A DNA stretch of 64,000 nucleotides from Streptosporangium lutulentum (lineage in GTDB: Bacteria; Actinomycetota; Actinomycetes; Streptosporangiales; Streptosporangiaceae). A program made the translations under genes and the position numbers. Shown here piece after piece: positions 26,878 to 39,277 of the stretch (positions are counted from its first letter, which is position 1; the number at the start of each line of letters is the position of its first letter). Location of the stretch: assembly GCF_030811455.1 (NCBI RefSeq), contig NZ_JAUSQU010000001.1, positions 5,952,001 to 6,016,000 of the forward strand, in the 5' to 3' direction. The notes under the pieces were generated by a model. The model did no database searches. It saw only the letters and a program-made list of their open reading frames with translations, and had not been told where the DNA came from.

Positions 26878-29176
26878 CTAGTGCCTTTCCAGGAGTGCCA
26901 CGGGATGAACGGACAGCAGATGCGCCAGGGGGATCCTGCCGGTATGCTCGGCCCCGGACAGCAGGTCCCGCCACCTTCCGTGCGGCAGCGTGAGCGTGTG
27001 GTTTCCCCAGCCTCCGCGCCGCTCCAGCCCGACCGGCAGCCGGGTGGCCACCGTCACGGCCCGGTCCCCGCGCGCGAAGGCGACGGCGTGCTCGTCGGCC
27101 TCCAGCGGGAGGTACGGCGCGGCCGGATCCAGCCGCCGGCGCAGGTTCAGCGCCCGGGTGGTGACCATCAGTTTGGCCTCGTCCCACGACAGATCGCCGG
27201 TCTTGCCCGCGTCCCGCGGCAGGCCGGCGGCCTTGGCCCCGTCCCACGACGGTCCGGGGGCGATTCCACCGGTGGCGACACCGCCGCCGGCACCGGCGAG
27301 CATCCGGCGGCGCAGGTCGAAGTCGACCGGGCGGCGGTTGTCCGGATCCACCAGGGAGAAGTCGGTGATCTCGTTGCCCCAGTACAGGTCGGGCACGCCC
27401 GGCAGCATGAGCTGGACGAGCTTCTGCCCCAGGGAGTTGGCCCGGGCGTACGGACTGATCCTGTCGGCGAACTCCGCGATCGACGCGCCGCACTCGCCGA
27501 CGGCCCGGGTGACGAAGTCGCGGACACCCGCCTCGTAGGCGGGGTCGGGGGCCGCCCAGGAGATCGAGGTCTTCGCCTCGCGAGCCGCCTTGAACAGGTA
27601 GTCGAAGAACCTGTCCTGGCTGATCGGCCAGGCCGCCATCAGGTTCTGCCAGGCCAGATAGTCGAGCGCCGGGTCGAAGGAGACCTTCGAGGACCACTCC
27701 CCCACCGCCGCCGCCCACTCCTCGGGCAGTTCCGACAGCACGGCCAGCCTGGCCCGCACATCCTCGGAACGCTTGGTGTCGTGCGTGGACAGCGTGGTCA
27801 TCGTGCCGGGCGACATCTCCATGCAGAACGTGTGGAAGTCGCCCACGGGCTCCCCGAACCGGTCCGGCTCCCCGCCCACCTCGTTCAGGCAGGCCAGCGG
27901 GTACCACCGGTAGAGCGCGGTGTCCTCCACCCCCTTGGCCATCACCGGCCCGCAGGTCTGCTGGAAGCGGGTGACCGCCTCCGCCGGGCCGTACAGCACC
28001 CTGTCCACGACCTCCGCGACCGGAGCGCCCTCGGGCAGCCGGTCGGCGGCGAGCCGCCCGGCCGTCTCGACGATCCTGGCCGAGACCTCGGGCACCGGCT
28101 CTCCCGGCACCGCGTAGGCCCGGTAGACGGGCATCGCGGCGATCAGCTCCACCAGCGCCCGGCGGTCGGAGCCGACGACGGCGTGCAGCCGGTCGATCTC
28201 CGAGGTGAAGAACAGGTCGAGGACCTCGGCCTTGGACTCCTGGACCACCGCGGCGTAGTCGGAGGACACGCCGGTGTGCGCCACGAACAGCTCCACCAGC
28301 CGTTCCTTGCTCGCCGGGTCCACGAACAGCCCGGTTATCCGGTTGAGCACCTCGTAGCCGGTCGTGCCGTCGCAGTCCCAGTCTTCCGGCAGCTGCTCCG
28401 ACCCGATCAGGATCTTCTCCACCACGGTCCACACGCCCGAGGCTGCGCGGAGCCGGGACAGGTAGCCGCGCGGCTCCGCCAGCCCGTCGGGGTGGTCCAC
28501 CCGGAGCCCCTGAACGATCCCCTCCCTGACCAGGGAGAGCACGACGGCGTGCGTGGCGTCGAAGACCTCCGGGTCCTCCACCCGCAGCCCGATCAGCGAG
28601 GACACGTCGAAGAACCGCCGGTAGCCGGGCCCCTCACGCCAGTCGACCAGCCGGTAGTGCGTGTCGGGCAGGGGGAACTCGTGATCGTGGTAGCGCAGCA
28701 CGTCGCCGTCCGCCACCGGCTCGCCGACGTCCCCGAGGACCGGCATGTTCAGCCTGCCGTCCGCCCAGTCGATGTCGAACCAGGAGGCGTACGGCGAGGC
28801 CGGACCGTCCTTGAGGACCGACCAGAGCTGCGCGTTGCCCGACTCCGGCACCGGGACCGTCATGTGGTTGGGCACGATGTCCGCGACGATCCCGATCCCG
28901 TGCTCGGCCAGCGTCGCCGACAGCTCCCGCAGCCCCTTGATCCCGCCGAACTCCGCCCTGACCCTGGAGTGGTCGGTCACGTCGTAGCCGTGCCTGGACT
29001 CGGAATCGGCCTGCAGGAGCGGCGACAGGTAGACGTGGCTGACCCCCAGGTCCCGCAGGTAGGGGGCGAGCTCGGACACCTGCGCGAACCCGAAGTCGGG
29101 GGTCAGCTGGATCCGGTAGGTCGAGATCGGCGCCGGGCGGGCAGGCGCCCGCTCCTCGAAGGGCTCGGAGAAGAGC

Positions 29177-29184
<8 letters not shown>
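26878..29184 (-). CDS. treY: Malto-oligosyltrehalose synthase
   Basis: A 768-residue GH13 enzyme that turns the reducing end of maltodextrins into an alpha-1,1 linkage. It opens with the TreY signature STYRIQLTPDFGFAQVSELA and LSPLLQADSESRHGYDVTD. Catalytic regions are VADIVPNHM, GLRVDHPDGLAEP (nucleophile) and WTVVEKIL (acid). The C-terminus has LMLPGVPDLYWGNEITDFSL. Its start overlaps the glgX stop by 8 nt, and treZ follows at once, so glycogen debranching, transglycosylation and hydrolysis are encoded in pathway order. Confidence 0.96.
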
Positions 29185-31282
<2,098 letters not shown>

Positions 31283-31386
31283 TGCACCGCCCTTCAGCGG
31301 TGGACAAATATGCCCCATGTTTTCCCAGCCATGCACACATTCCTACTCCTGTCACGGTGAACTCAGACTCAAGGAATGACATGCCT

Positions 31387-34300
31387 TTATTCGCGGCGTG
31401 CTCGTAAGGGGGGTGGGGATACCCCTAACCGGCACGGCTCACATGAAACTCGGCTCACATGAAAATCAGCCAGAGCACGGAGTGCGGGCTCGTACACGCG
31501 CAGCCCGGCCTCGCCGACGAAGGCCTCGGCCGCCCGCAGGTGGGCCGGGGCCCGCTCGTCGCCGTCCAGCAGGGCCAGCCGCGCCAGGCACAGGTCGGTC
31601 ACCGACCAGCCCAGTAACCGGCCCGCGTTCGGGGCGAGCCTGCCGTACAGAACCCGCCCGGCGGCCACGTCGCCGAGCGCCGCGCAGATCTCGCTGACGG
31701 CGTCCGGCACGAACCGGTAGGCCAGATCCGGGCCGATCTCGGCGAAGTCGTCGCGGGAGAGCCGGGCGAAGACCGCGCGCGCCTCGTCCGGCCTGGCCAG
31801 GTCGATCAGGGCCAGGCAGCGCAGGATCTGCCAGGGCCGCTGCCCGGGACGGCGGGTGAGCATCTCGTCGGCCAGCGCGAGCGCCTCTCCCGGCGCGTTC
31901 TCCGCCCGCAGGGCCAGGAAACGGAACAGCTCGCGCCGCAGGCGGGCGTCGTCCCGGCCCAGCGCCCCCTCCGGGTAGGCCGCGCCCGAGGCGTCGGCCG
32001 CGGCGAGGGCGTCGGCGAAACGCCCGCCCAGGTAGGCGTGGACCGCCGTCTGCCAGGCGGCCAGGCTGACCATCGAGGGGAGCCGGAGCCTGCCCGCGGT
32101 CTCCCCGAGCCAGGTCAGCACCCCGGCGGCCCGCTCCGTCCTGCCCTGGGCGTTCAGCTCGACGTATTCGGCCTCCCTGCCGACCCACTCGGTGGCCAGG
32201 TCGCCGGTGCGGCGGCCGATCTCCACGATCTCGTCGATGACCGACCGCCTGAGGTCGTGATCATGATCGGGCCGCAGCAGGATCTCCCAGGCGATCAGCG
32301 CCCTGGACAGGGTCCGGTCGTCGCCGGCGCCGCGGGCCAGCCGTACCGCCTCCCGCGCGATCGCCGTGCTGCTCTCGACGGGCCGGGCGGTCGAACCGGT
32401 CAGCGCGGCGGCGGCGAGCAGCTGTGCCCGCCACGGCGAGTCGCCTGCCAGGCCGGAGGCGAGGACCCGCTCGATGCGCTCGGAGAGCCGGTCGATCCCG
32501 GTCATCTCCTCGTACATGGCCAGATAGATCGGGTCGGTGAAGCCCAGCGCCGCCCGGGCCAGCCGGTTGTCGTCGCCGAGCCCCTCCGCGATCTCCGCGG
32601 CCGCCTCCAGGGAGACGTGGGCCGCGAGGCTCATCCCCGCCGCCGCCTGCGCCTCGGCCAGGTCGAGGAGGAGGTCGCAGCGGAGAGCGTCGTCCGACCT
32701 GGGCAGCCGGTCGATCAGCCCGATCGCCTGCCCCAGGTTCTCCACCGCGTCCTCGTGGGCGAACTGAGCCGTGGCCTGGGCCGCCGCGCGCCGGGTGTAG
32801 CCGATGGCCTTGCCCGTCGTCCGGGCGGTGAGCAGACCTTCGCGGTAGTGGTGGGCGATCTCCTCAAGGCGCGTCCCGCTCCGCTCCTCCAGCACCTCGG
32901 CGACCCGCGCGTGCAGTCGCCGGCGGCGCAGCGGCGGCAGTGCCTCACGCAGCACGTCCCTGACGATGTCGTGGACGAAGCGATAGGAGGGGCCCTCCTC
33001 CTCGACCAGCAGCCGGGCCCCGACCGCGGCGTCGACGAGGTCGAGCACCCGCTCCTCGGGCAGCTCCAACACCCGGAACAGGACGTCGATCGCCGCGTTC
33101 CTGCCGAGCAGGGCCGCGGCGGTCAGCACCTCCCCGGTCTCCGGCGGAAGGCCGGCCATCCGGCCCCTCACGACGTCGGACAGCGCCGCGGGGGTCTCGC
33201 CCAGTTGCAGGACCTCCCCCAGGAAGAACGGGTTGCCGGCGGTCAGCCTGCCCATCTCGGCGGCCCGGCCGGGATCGGCGCCGGCCCTGCCGAGGTATTC
33301 GCGGACCTCCCCCTCGGCCAGACCTCGCAGGAGAAGCCGCCGCACGTTCGGCAGCCGGAGCAGCACCCCGAGAGCCTGCTCCAGCGCCCCGCCCTGCCGG
33401 ACGTCCGTGTCGCGGTAGGTCGCCACCACGGTCAGCCTCGGGCAGAGCCGGGTCGCGGCGAGGAACTCCAGCAGCCGGAGCGACGACGCGTCCGCCCACT
33501 GGAGGTCGTCGAGGACGACCAGGACCCGGCCGTGCTCGTTCAGCAGCCGGGCGAACGCCTCGTAGAGCTCGAACTGCCCGGCCCCCGCGAGCTGGGCCAG
33601 CTCGCCGTCCCTGCCGACCAGCTCCTGTACGGCCTGCGTCCACGGCCAGAAGGGCGGTGCGCCCGTACCGTCCCAGCAGCGGCCCCAGACCACGCGGTGC
33701 CCCCGTGACCGCGCGGCCTCGGCCGCGTGCTCGGCCAGGCTGGTCTTGCCGATGCCCGGCTCTCCGGCCAGCAGCACCGTCCGGTGCCCGTCGCCCGTGA
33801 CCGCGAGATCCAGTGCCTCGGTCTCGGCCTTGCGGCCCACCAGCCGGGCGCTCTCTCCCGTCGTCACCCGGACTCTGGGGGTGAGTTCCGGATCCTGCGC
33901 GAGGATGCGCCGCTCCATCTCCCTGGAGCGGGGATCGGGGTCCAGTCCCAGGTCCTCCACCAGCAGCCTGCGCCCCTCGGCGAGCACGGCCAGCGCGTCG
34001 GCCTGCCGTCCGGCCTGGTAGAGCGCGTGGGCGCCGAGCACGCGGAGCCTCTCCCTGAACGGATGGGCGGCGATCAGCCGGACCAGTCCCGCGGCCTGTG
34101 CGGCTCCCCCGCCGAGTGCGAGGTCGGCCTGGGCCAGGTCCTCCTCCAGCGTCAGCCGGAGCTCGGCCAGCCGGACGACCTCCTCCGCGGCCCAGGGAGC
34201 GTCCGCGAAGTCGGCGAGCGGCTCGCCGCGCCACTCCCCCAGCGCCAGCCGCAACCGCCGGCCCGCGCCCTCGTGGTCTCCCGCGACGATCATGCGCCCG

Positions 34301-34644
34301 CCCTCGTCCGCGTGCCGCCTCACCCTGCCCAGGTCCAGTGCGGTCTCGGGGATGTCGAGGGCGTAGCCGCCGGGCCGGGTGACCAGGATCGCCGGGGGCA
34401 CGTGCCGCCGCCTGCCGGGCTCGAAGGCGCGGCGGAGCTTGGAGACGTAGGCCTGGACGGTGTTGACCGCTCCCGGAGGCGGCTCCCCCTCCCAGAGCGC
34501 GTCGATCATCTGGCTCGGCCCGGCCGGACGGGGTGCGATGAGCATGCACATGGCCAGCACCGCCCGCTGCTGGTAGGGCCCGATGTCCAGCGGTGTCCCG
34601 TCGTCGGCGATCACCTCGACCGGCCCCAGCACACGGAAGTCCAT
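31387..34644 (-). CDS. SARP/AfsR-type regulator with BTAD and AAA ATPase domains
   Basis: A 1085-residue regulator starting MDFRVLGPVEVIADDG. Residues about 1-95 are an OmpR-like DNA-binding winged helix and about 100-250 the BTAD domain. An AAA-type NTPase follows at about 265-500, with Walker A LLAGEPGIGKTSLAEHA and Walker B RVLVVLDDLQWAD. The last ~500 residues are helical, TPR-like repeats (many ALA/LAR pairs). This is the large SARP class that often controls secondary metabolism. Here it stands directly upstream of glgX-treY-treZ on the same strand, so it may regulate trehalose synthesis; that is inference. ATG at 34644 has GAGGTGG upstream. No transmembrane segment. Confidence 0.9.
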   Translation of the reverse strand: MDFRVLGPVEVIADDGTPLDIGPYQQRAVLAMCMLIAPRPAGPSQMIDALWEGEPPPGAVNTVQAYVSKLRRAFEPGRRRHVPPAILVTRPGGYALDIPETALDLGRVRRHADEGGRMIVAGDHEGAGRRLRLALGEWRGEPLADFADAPWAAEEVVRLAELRLTLEEDLAQADLALGGGAAQAAGLVRLIAAHPFRERLRVLGAHALYQAGRQADALAVLAEGRRLLVEDLGLDPDPRSREMERRILAQDPELTPRVRVTTGESARLVGRKAETEALDLAVTGDGHRTVLLAGEPGIGKTSLAEHAAEAARSRGHRVVWGRCWDGTGAPPFWPWTQAVQELVGRDGELAQLAGAGQFELYEAFARLLNEHGRVLVVLDDLQWADASSLRLLEFLAATRLCPRLTVVATYRDTDVRQGGALEQALGVLLRLPNVRRLLLRGLAEGEVREYLGRAGADPGRAAEMGRLTAGNPFFLGEVLQLGETPAALSDVVRGRMAGLPPETGEVLTAAALLGRNAAIDVLFRVLELPEERVLDLVDAAVGARLLVEEEGPSYRFVHDIVRDVLREALPPLRRRRLHARVAEVLEERSGTRLEEIAHHYREGLLTARTTGKAIGYTRRAAAQATAQFAHEDAVENLGQAIGLIDRLPRSDDALRCDLLLDLAEAQAAAGMSLAAHVSLEAAAEIAEGLGDDNRLARAALGFTDPIYLAMYEEMTGIDRLSERIERVLASGLAGDSPWRAQLLAAAALTGSTARPVESSTAIAREAVRLARGAGDDRTLSRALIAWEILLRPDHDHDLRRSVIDEIVEIGRRTGDLATEWVGREAEYVELNAQGRTERAAGVLTWLGETAGRLRLPSMVSLAAWQTAVHAYLGGRFADALAAADASGAAYPEGALGRDDARLRRELFRFLALRAENAPGEALALADEMLTRRPGQRPWQILRCLALIDLARPDEARAVFARLSRDDFAEIGPDLAYRFVPDAVSEICAALGDVAAGRVLYGRLAPNAGRLLGWSVTDLCLARLALLDGDERAPAHLRAAEAFVGEAGLRVYEPALRALADFHVSRVSCEPCRLGVSPPPLRARRE

Positions 34645-35202
34645 CGGCCCACCTCGCTCGCGAACTGGGCCGATAGTAACCTTCCGCGCCCCGGCCACGT
34701 CATCGCCGTCCTGCCGTCAGGGGAGACATCGTCCGGAACGTGCCTCGACGCGACCGGGGCATCGACGACAACCGGCGCTCGAATTCCTCGAAACGCGACA
34801 ATCGGCCTGGCAGGACATGAGAACGCCATGACGACCTTCACCTTGTGACCTTCTGGGACGACTTTCCACCCTGAAGCGAATTCCCTAAGGACCAAGAAAG
34901 CCGCCATGCGCATTGGCGATCCGAAACCCATGGATAAATGCGGGACAACGACGGGAACCCACGTCATCGACGGCATGCGCGCGGGAAACCGTATGTCCTT
35001 CAAGGGCAGGAACAGGGTCCTCCCGGACAGGAGGGTCACGCCTTCCGGAGCCTGGTCAACGGGGTGTTTTCTCTGACGCGGTATGGGCGACACGCGGCGA
35101 TGAGCAGGCGATCTCCATCGAACCATGAAAAGCGGTGCCTTTCACGTTTGGCCCTGGCTGCCGGGGTAGTTCGGGCGTTCTCACGGACGGAGGATGCAGC
35201 GG
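34645..35202. other. Gene-poor gap between the SARP gene and mscL
   Basis: About 560 bp with no convincing coding frame: open frames here have poor codon bias and no start signals. A small stem CCTCCC-N5-GGAGGG lies at 35019-35035. ATGCGC motifs occur at about 34907 and 34975. The region should contain the divergent promoters of the SARP gene and mscL, but I could not define them. An osmotic or nucleotide riboswitch upstream of mscL was considered and not supported. Confidence 0.4.
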
Positions 35203-35631
35203 ATGGGCGGATTCAAGAAATTCCTGATGAGGGGCAACCTCGTCGAGCTCGCCGTGGCGGTGGTAATCGGGGCGACCTTCAGCGGACTGGTGCAGGCACT
35301 CGTCAAAGACCTCATCACACCGTTGATCGCGGCGATCACCGGCGGCGGGGGACCGGACTTCTCCCAGTACGTGTTCACCGTCAACGGCGCCAAGTTCATG
35401 TACGGCGACTTCGTCAACCATCTGCTGAGTTTCCTGATCATCGCCGCGGTGATCTACTGGCTGGTCGTGATGCCGATGACCCGGGTCATCGCCTTCTTCG
35501 ACAGGAACCAGAAGTCCACCGAGAAGCAGTGTCCGGAGTGCCTCAGCGACATCCCTCTCGAAGCCGTCCGCTGTGCCTTCTGCACGGTGGAACTGTCCCG
35601 GGTCCCCGCCGCGGAGAAACCGCCCGCCTGA
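35203..35631 (+). CDS. mscL: Large-conductance mechanosensitive channel with C-terminal zinc ribbon
   Basis: A 142-residue MscL. The N-terminal amphipathic helix MGGFKKFLMRGNLVELAVAV and pore helix VVIGATFSGLVQALVKDLI are typical, and TM2 is at about 65-92. The cytoplasmic end departs from E. coli MscL: it has CPEC and CAFC pairs 13 residues apart, a likely zinc ribbon, followed by a Pro/Ala tail. It opens under membrane tension to release solutes on hypo-osmotic shock, which fits a neighbourhood making the osmolyte trehalose. The ATG at 35203 is preferred over one at 35194 because GGAGG lies 9 nt upstream of it. Confidence 0.93.
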   Translation: MGGFKKFLMRGNLVELAVAVVIGATFSGLVQALVKDLITPLIAAITGGGGPDFSQYVFTVNGAKFMYGDFVNHLLSFLIIAAVIYWLVVMPMTRVIAFFDRNQKSTEKQCPECLSDIPLEAVRCAFCTVELSRVPAAEKPPA

Positions 35632-35739
35632 ACCCGGACGCCGGCCTGTCCCCCGGCCGCCGGATGCGGCCGTGGTCACAGGACTCCGGCCGCGAAATCA
35701 CCGGCCGGGCCCGGAAGCCGCCTGCGGGACAATGGGACC

Positions 35740-36348
35740 GTGAGTTTCGAACTGGCCGTCTGGCATGAGCCCAAGCCGATCACCAAGGAGTACGCCGAGA
35801 ACGTCTACCAGGCGCTCCGTCGTGGAGACCCGGAGGCCGCCACGACACATCCCGGGGTGGCGATGTTCGCCGAGCGGTTGTCCGAGGCCGAGCGGCGCTC
35901 CGCGGCCCACGCCGTGGTCACCGTGGACCTGGAGCGGGCCGACGAGGTGTCGGGCGAGGCCTTCGCCCTGGCCGTCGAGTGCGGGCTGGTCTGCTACGAC
36001 CCGCAGCGCGGGCTCGTGCACAACCTGGGCCCGCTGGGCGTCCACCCCGCCATGGAGATGCGCACGGGCGACGGGATGATCGTGGTCAATCCCGATCTCC
36101 AACTCGTCTCCGACGCGCTCGCCACCATGTCCCCGCAGAACCCGTTCACGGCGCTGGTCGTCTTCGGCGCGCACTTCGTCCAGAGCTCCCCGGAGATCTC
36201 GGGATACGAGCTGGAGTACAAGGACAGCGTCAAGGATCTGATGTTCCGTACTCACGTCGCCGAGCTGGAGGCGGTCCAGGACGCCTTCACCGAGTACGCC
36301 ACCGGCGAGCGCGCCTTCCTGGAGCGCCACGAATGGAGCCGTGTCTAA
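35740..36348 (+). CDS. Conserved-looking hypothetical protein
   Basis: A 202-residue soluble acidic protein that I do not recognise. It begins MSFELAVWHEPKPITKEYAE and contains regularly alternating hydrophobic stretches (AAHAVVTVDLERADEV, MIVVNPDLQLVSDALATMS, FTALVVFGAHFVQSS). It lacks membrane segments and obvious catalytic motifs. GTG start at 35740 without a clear ribosome binding site. Codon bias is normal. It lies 108 bp after mscL and is followed by the convergent oxidoreductase gene 52 bp on. Confidence 0.7.
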   Translation: MSFELAVWHEPKPITKEYAENVYQALRRGDPEAATTHPGVAMFAERLSEAERRSAAHAVVTVDLERADEVSGEAFALAVECGLVCYDPQRGLVHNLGPLGVHPAMEMRTGDGMIVVNPDLQLVSDALATMSPQNPFTALVVFGAHFVQSSPEISGYELEYKDSVKDLMFRTHVAELEAVQDAFTEYATGERAFLERHEWSRV

Positions 36349-36400
36349 CCCGCCGGACCACGCCCGAGCCACGCCCAGGCCGCCGGGCGTTCCGAGGCGG

Positions 36401-37381
36401 TCATTCGCCGGGGTAGCGGACTCCCACCTGTGAACGGACCTCGTCCATGATGCCCATCACGTCGAGGGTGGCCTGCCAGGGCACGAGCGGGCTCTCCAGC
36501 AGGCCCTCCCGCAGGCAGCGCATGGCCTCGGCGGCCTCGTGCAGCATGCCGGTCCCCTCGAAGGGGACGTGGAAGGTCTGCGGCTCGCCGTCGGTGGGAT
36601 ACAGGGTGAAGGTGTCGGGGTGGAAGAAGCCGTGCGGCAGCTCGATGCGGCCGAGAGGGCCCGAGACCGACGCGAGGGCCGGGCTGGAGGTGGTGATGCC
36701 GCAGGAGAGCAGCGCGACCGCCCCGTTCTCGTAGCCGAGCAGCATGCCCGTGTTCTCGTCCACGCCCTCGGGCGTCAGCCTCGCCCAGGACTGCACGCTG
36801 GTGGGGTCGCCGAGCATGAGGTAGGCGAAGGAGATCGGGTAGACCCCGAGGTCGAGCAGCGCGCCGCCGCCCAGTCCGGGAGCGCGGAGCCGATGCTCAG
36901 GACCGATGTCGAAGGAGATCCCGAAGTCGGCGTGGACGGTGTTGACCGGGCCGACCGCGCCGCCCTCGACCAGCTCCGCGATCTTGCGGATGGCCGGGAT
37001 GCAGCGCATCCACATGGCCTCCATCAGGAACAGCTTCCGCTCGCGTGCGAGGTCCATCAGTGCGGCGGCCTCGGCCTTGTTGATCGTGAAGGCCTTCTCG
37101 CACAGGACGGCCTTGCCCGCGTTCAGGCAGGTCATCACCGCGTCGTAGTGGGCGTTCTGGGTGTTGGCGACGTAGATGATGTCCACGTCGGGGTCGGCGG
37201 CGAGCTCGGCCCAGCTGCCGTGGGCCCTGGGGATGCCGTGCTTGCCGGCGAACGCCTGGGCCGACTCGATCGTCCTGGACCCGACCGCCACCACCTCGGC
37301 GTCCGGCAGGAGCTTCAGGTCCTCGGTGAACGTGGCGGCGATCCCGCCGGTCGCAAGGATTCCCCACTTAATCGCACTCAT
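36401..37381 (-). CDS. Gfo/Idh/MocA family oxidoreductase
   Basis: A 326-residue NAD(P)-dependent sugar or dihydrodiol dehydrogenase. The Rossmann start IKWGILATGGIAATFTEDL has the G-x-G-x-x-A-like dinucleotide loop; AVLCEKAF carries the family's EKP-like lysine site with Ala in place of Pro. MEAMWMRCIPAI and GGALLDLGVYPISFA are typical of the C-terminal domain of the trans-1,2-dihydrobenzene-1,2-diol dehydrogenase-like branch. ATG at 37381, with a second start six codons upstream less likely. No partner genes hint at the substrate. Confidence 0.88.
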   Translation of the reverse strand: MSAIKWGILATGGIAATFTEDLKLLPDAEVVAVGSRTIESAQAFAGKHGIPRAHGSWAELAADPDVDIIYVANTQNAHYDAVMTCLNAGKAVLCEKAFTINKAEAAALMDLARERKLFLMEAMWMRCIPAIRKIAELVEGGAVGPVNTVHADFGISFDIGPEHRLRAPGLGGGALLDLGVYPISFAYLMLGDPTSVQSWARLTPEGVDENTGMLLGYENGAVALLSCGITTSSPALASVSGPLGRIELPHGFFHPDTFTLYPTDGEPQTFHVPFEGTGMLHEAAEAMRCLREGLLESPLVPWQATLDVMGIMDEVRSQVGVRYPGE

Positions 37382-37466
37382 AAGCACACATTTCACCACG
37401 TACGGCCCGCGCCAGGATCCTCGGTGCGGGCCGTACCGGGGATCCCGGCGGAGTCGTACCGGGCGA

Positions 37467-39050
37467 TCAGCCGCGGGTGTCGGCGAGCAGGGCGTTCAGC
37501 ACGAGGTCCGGATACTCGCGCATCACGCCTCGCATGCGCCATTCGTCGGTGAACAGCGCCAGCAGGGCCCCGTCGAGCGTCCGGGTGAAAACCTCCACCC
37601 CGCGCTGGCGGGCCAGGATCGGCGCCGACTCGGCGTCGGTGAGCCTGGCGATGCCGAAGTCGAGCCTGTCCATCGCGATCTCGGTGTTGAACTCGACGGC
37701 CATCCGGTGCTTGACCACGTCGAACTGCATCGGTCCCACCGCCGCGAGCACCGGCGACTGGTCTCCCCGGACATCGGACCGGAGAACCTGGACCACGCCC
37801 TCGGCGTCCAGCTGCTCGATGCCCTTGCGGAACTGCTTGGACCTGCTGGAGTCTCGGACCCGGGCGGTGGAGAAGTGCTCGGGCGCGAAGCTCGGGATCT
37901 TCGGGAACTCGACGGCCGGGCCGTCGTAGAGCGTGTCACCTGGGCGCAGGGCGCTGGCGTTCACCAGGCCGACCACGTCACCGGGGAAGGCCTCGTCGAT
38001 CGTGGCGCGCTCCTGGCCGAAGACCGACTGCGCGTATTTCGTCGCGAACGGGCGGGCGGTGGCCGCGTGGGTCAGCACCATGCCGCGCTCGAACCTGCCC
38101 GAGCAGATCCGGACGAACGCGATCCGGTCGCGGTGGGAGGGGTCCATGTTGGCCTGCACCTTGAAGACCAGTCCGGAGAACGGCTCGTCCAGCGGGCGAG
38201 GGTCCTCCGCGACGTCGAGGCGGGGTGTGGGCGCCGGGGCGATGTCCACCATCGCGTCGAGCAGGCGGCCGACGCCGAAGTTGGACAGCGCGGCGCCGAA
38301 CAGCACCGGGGTGGACTCGTGCGCCTCGAACGCCTTCTGGTCGTGATCGGAGCCGATCGCCGAGAGCAGGTCGATCTCGTCCTTGGCCCGCACCCAGTCT
38401 TCGCCCAGCTCGGCCTGGGCCTGCTCGGCGCTCAGATCGGTCTCGATGGCCTTGGTGGCGCCACCGGGGGTGCGGGTGTAGCGGACGATGCGGTCGGCGG
38501 CACGGTCGGCCACACCGTGGAAGAAACCGCCGTTGCCGATCGGCCAGGTGATCGGCGTGGGCCTCAGGCCGGTCCGCTCCTGGATCTCGTCCAGCAGCTC
38601 CAGCGCCTCACGCCCCGGCCGGTCCCACTTGTTGACGAACGTGATGACCGGGATCTTGCGGTGCCTGCAGACCTCGAACAGCTTCAGGGTCTGCGGCTCC
38701 ATGCCCTTGGCCGCGTCGAGCAACATGACCGCGCAGTCGACGGCGGCCAGCACCCGGTAGGTATCCTCGGAGAAATCGGCGTGACCGGGGGTGTCGACCA
38801 GATTGAACATGTGGCCGCGGTATTCGAACCGAAGCGCGGCGGAGGTGATGGAGATGCCCCGGGCCTTCTCCATCTCCATCCAGTCGGACGTCACGCCTCG
38901 GCGCCCGGACTTGCCGTGCACCGCGCCGGCCTCGGTGATCGCGGACGCGTGCAGTGCCAGCGCCTCCGTCATCGTCGATTTACCGGCGTCGGGGTGGCTG
39001 ATCACCGCGAACGTGCGACGGCGCGCCGCCTCCTGAATGATCGCGGCCAT
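37467..39050 (-). CDS. prfC: Peptide chain release factor 3
   Basis: A 527-residue translational GTPase that recycles RF1/RF2 after termination. The G1 motif AVISHPDAGKST, G2/G3 region with LVDTPGHADFSEDTYR and G4 FVNKWDRPGRE are clear. The protein then has domains II and III (SALRPGDTLYDGP, AVGPMQFDVVKHRMAVEF) as in RF3. The length matches the E. coli factor of about 529 residues. ATG at 39050 is selected because the family begins near EAARRRTFAVISHPDAGKST and AAGGA lies upstream; an earlier start would add 34 unmatched residues. Confidence 0.95.
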   Translation of the reverse strand: MAAIIQEAARRRTFAVISHPDAGKSTMTEALALHASAITEAGAVHGKSGRRGVTSDWMEMEKARGISITSAALRFEYRGHMFNLVDTPGHADFSEDTYRVLAAVDCAVMLLDAAKGMEPQTLKLFEVCRHRKIPVITFVNKWDRPGREALELLDEIQERTGLRPTPITWPIGNGGFFHGVADRAADRIVRYTRTPGGATKAIETDLSAEQAQAELGEDWVRAKDEIDLLSAIGSDHDQKAFEAHESTPVLFGAALSNFGVGRLLDAMVDIAPAPTPRLDVAEDPRPLDEPFSGLVFKVQANMDPSHRDRIAFVRICSGRFERGMVLTHAATARPFATKYAQSVFGQERATIDEAFPGDVVGLVNASALRPGDTLYDGPAVEFPKIPSFAPEHFSTARVRDSSRSKQFRKGIEQLDAEGVVQVLRSDVRGDQSPVLAAVGPMQFDVVKHRMAVEFNTEIAMDRLDFGIARLTDAESAPILARQRGVEVFTRTLDGALLALFTDEWRMRGVMREYPDLVLNALLADTRG

Positions 39051-39277
39051 TTCCTTGTCTCCTAGCCATGCGTAAGGTGGGGGATTCCCGGTACTGTCCG
39101 GGGCCTCGAACAGCTTACGCGCCACCACAGCTGTCAACAGATGTGGCAACACTTCCCCAGGCCGCTTGCGCCACCATGGTGTTCAGTGGATCGTGGAACA
39201 TCTCGGTTCGCCCCATGCCCCTCCCAACTGTCCGAAAGCAGCTAGCTCGTGCAACTCGACGTTCCAGTGGTGTGCAG

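Noticed and set aside
34611-35126. A 171-codon frame on the minus strand upstream of the SARP gene
   Set aside because: It overlaps the SARP start, has no ribosome binding site and shows poor codon bias and no domain.
34860-35190. A c-di-AMP (ydaO) or similar riboswitch before mscL
   Set aside because: Some short purine-rich and hairpin motifs tempted me, but I could not lay out the conserved junctions of any known riboswitch class.
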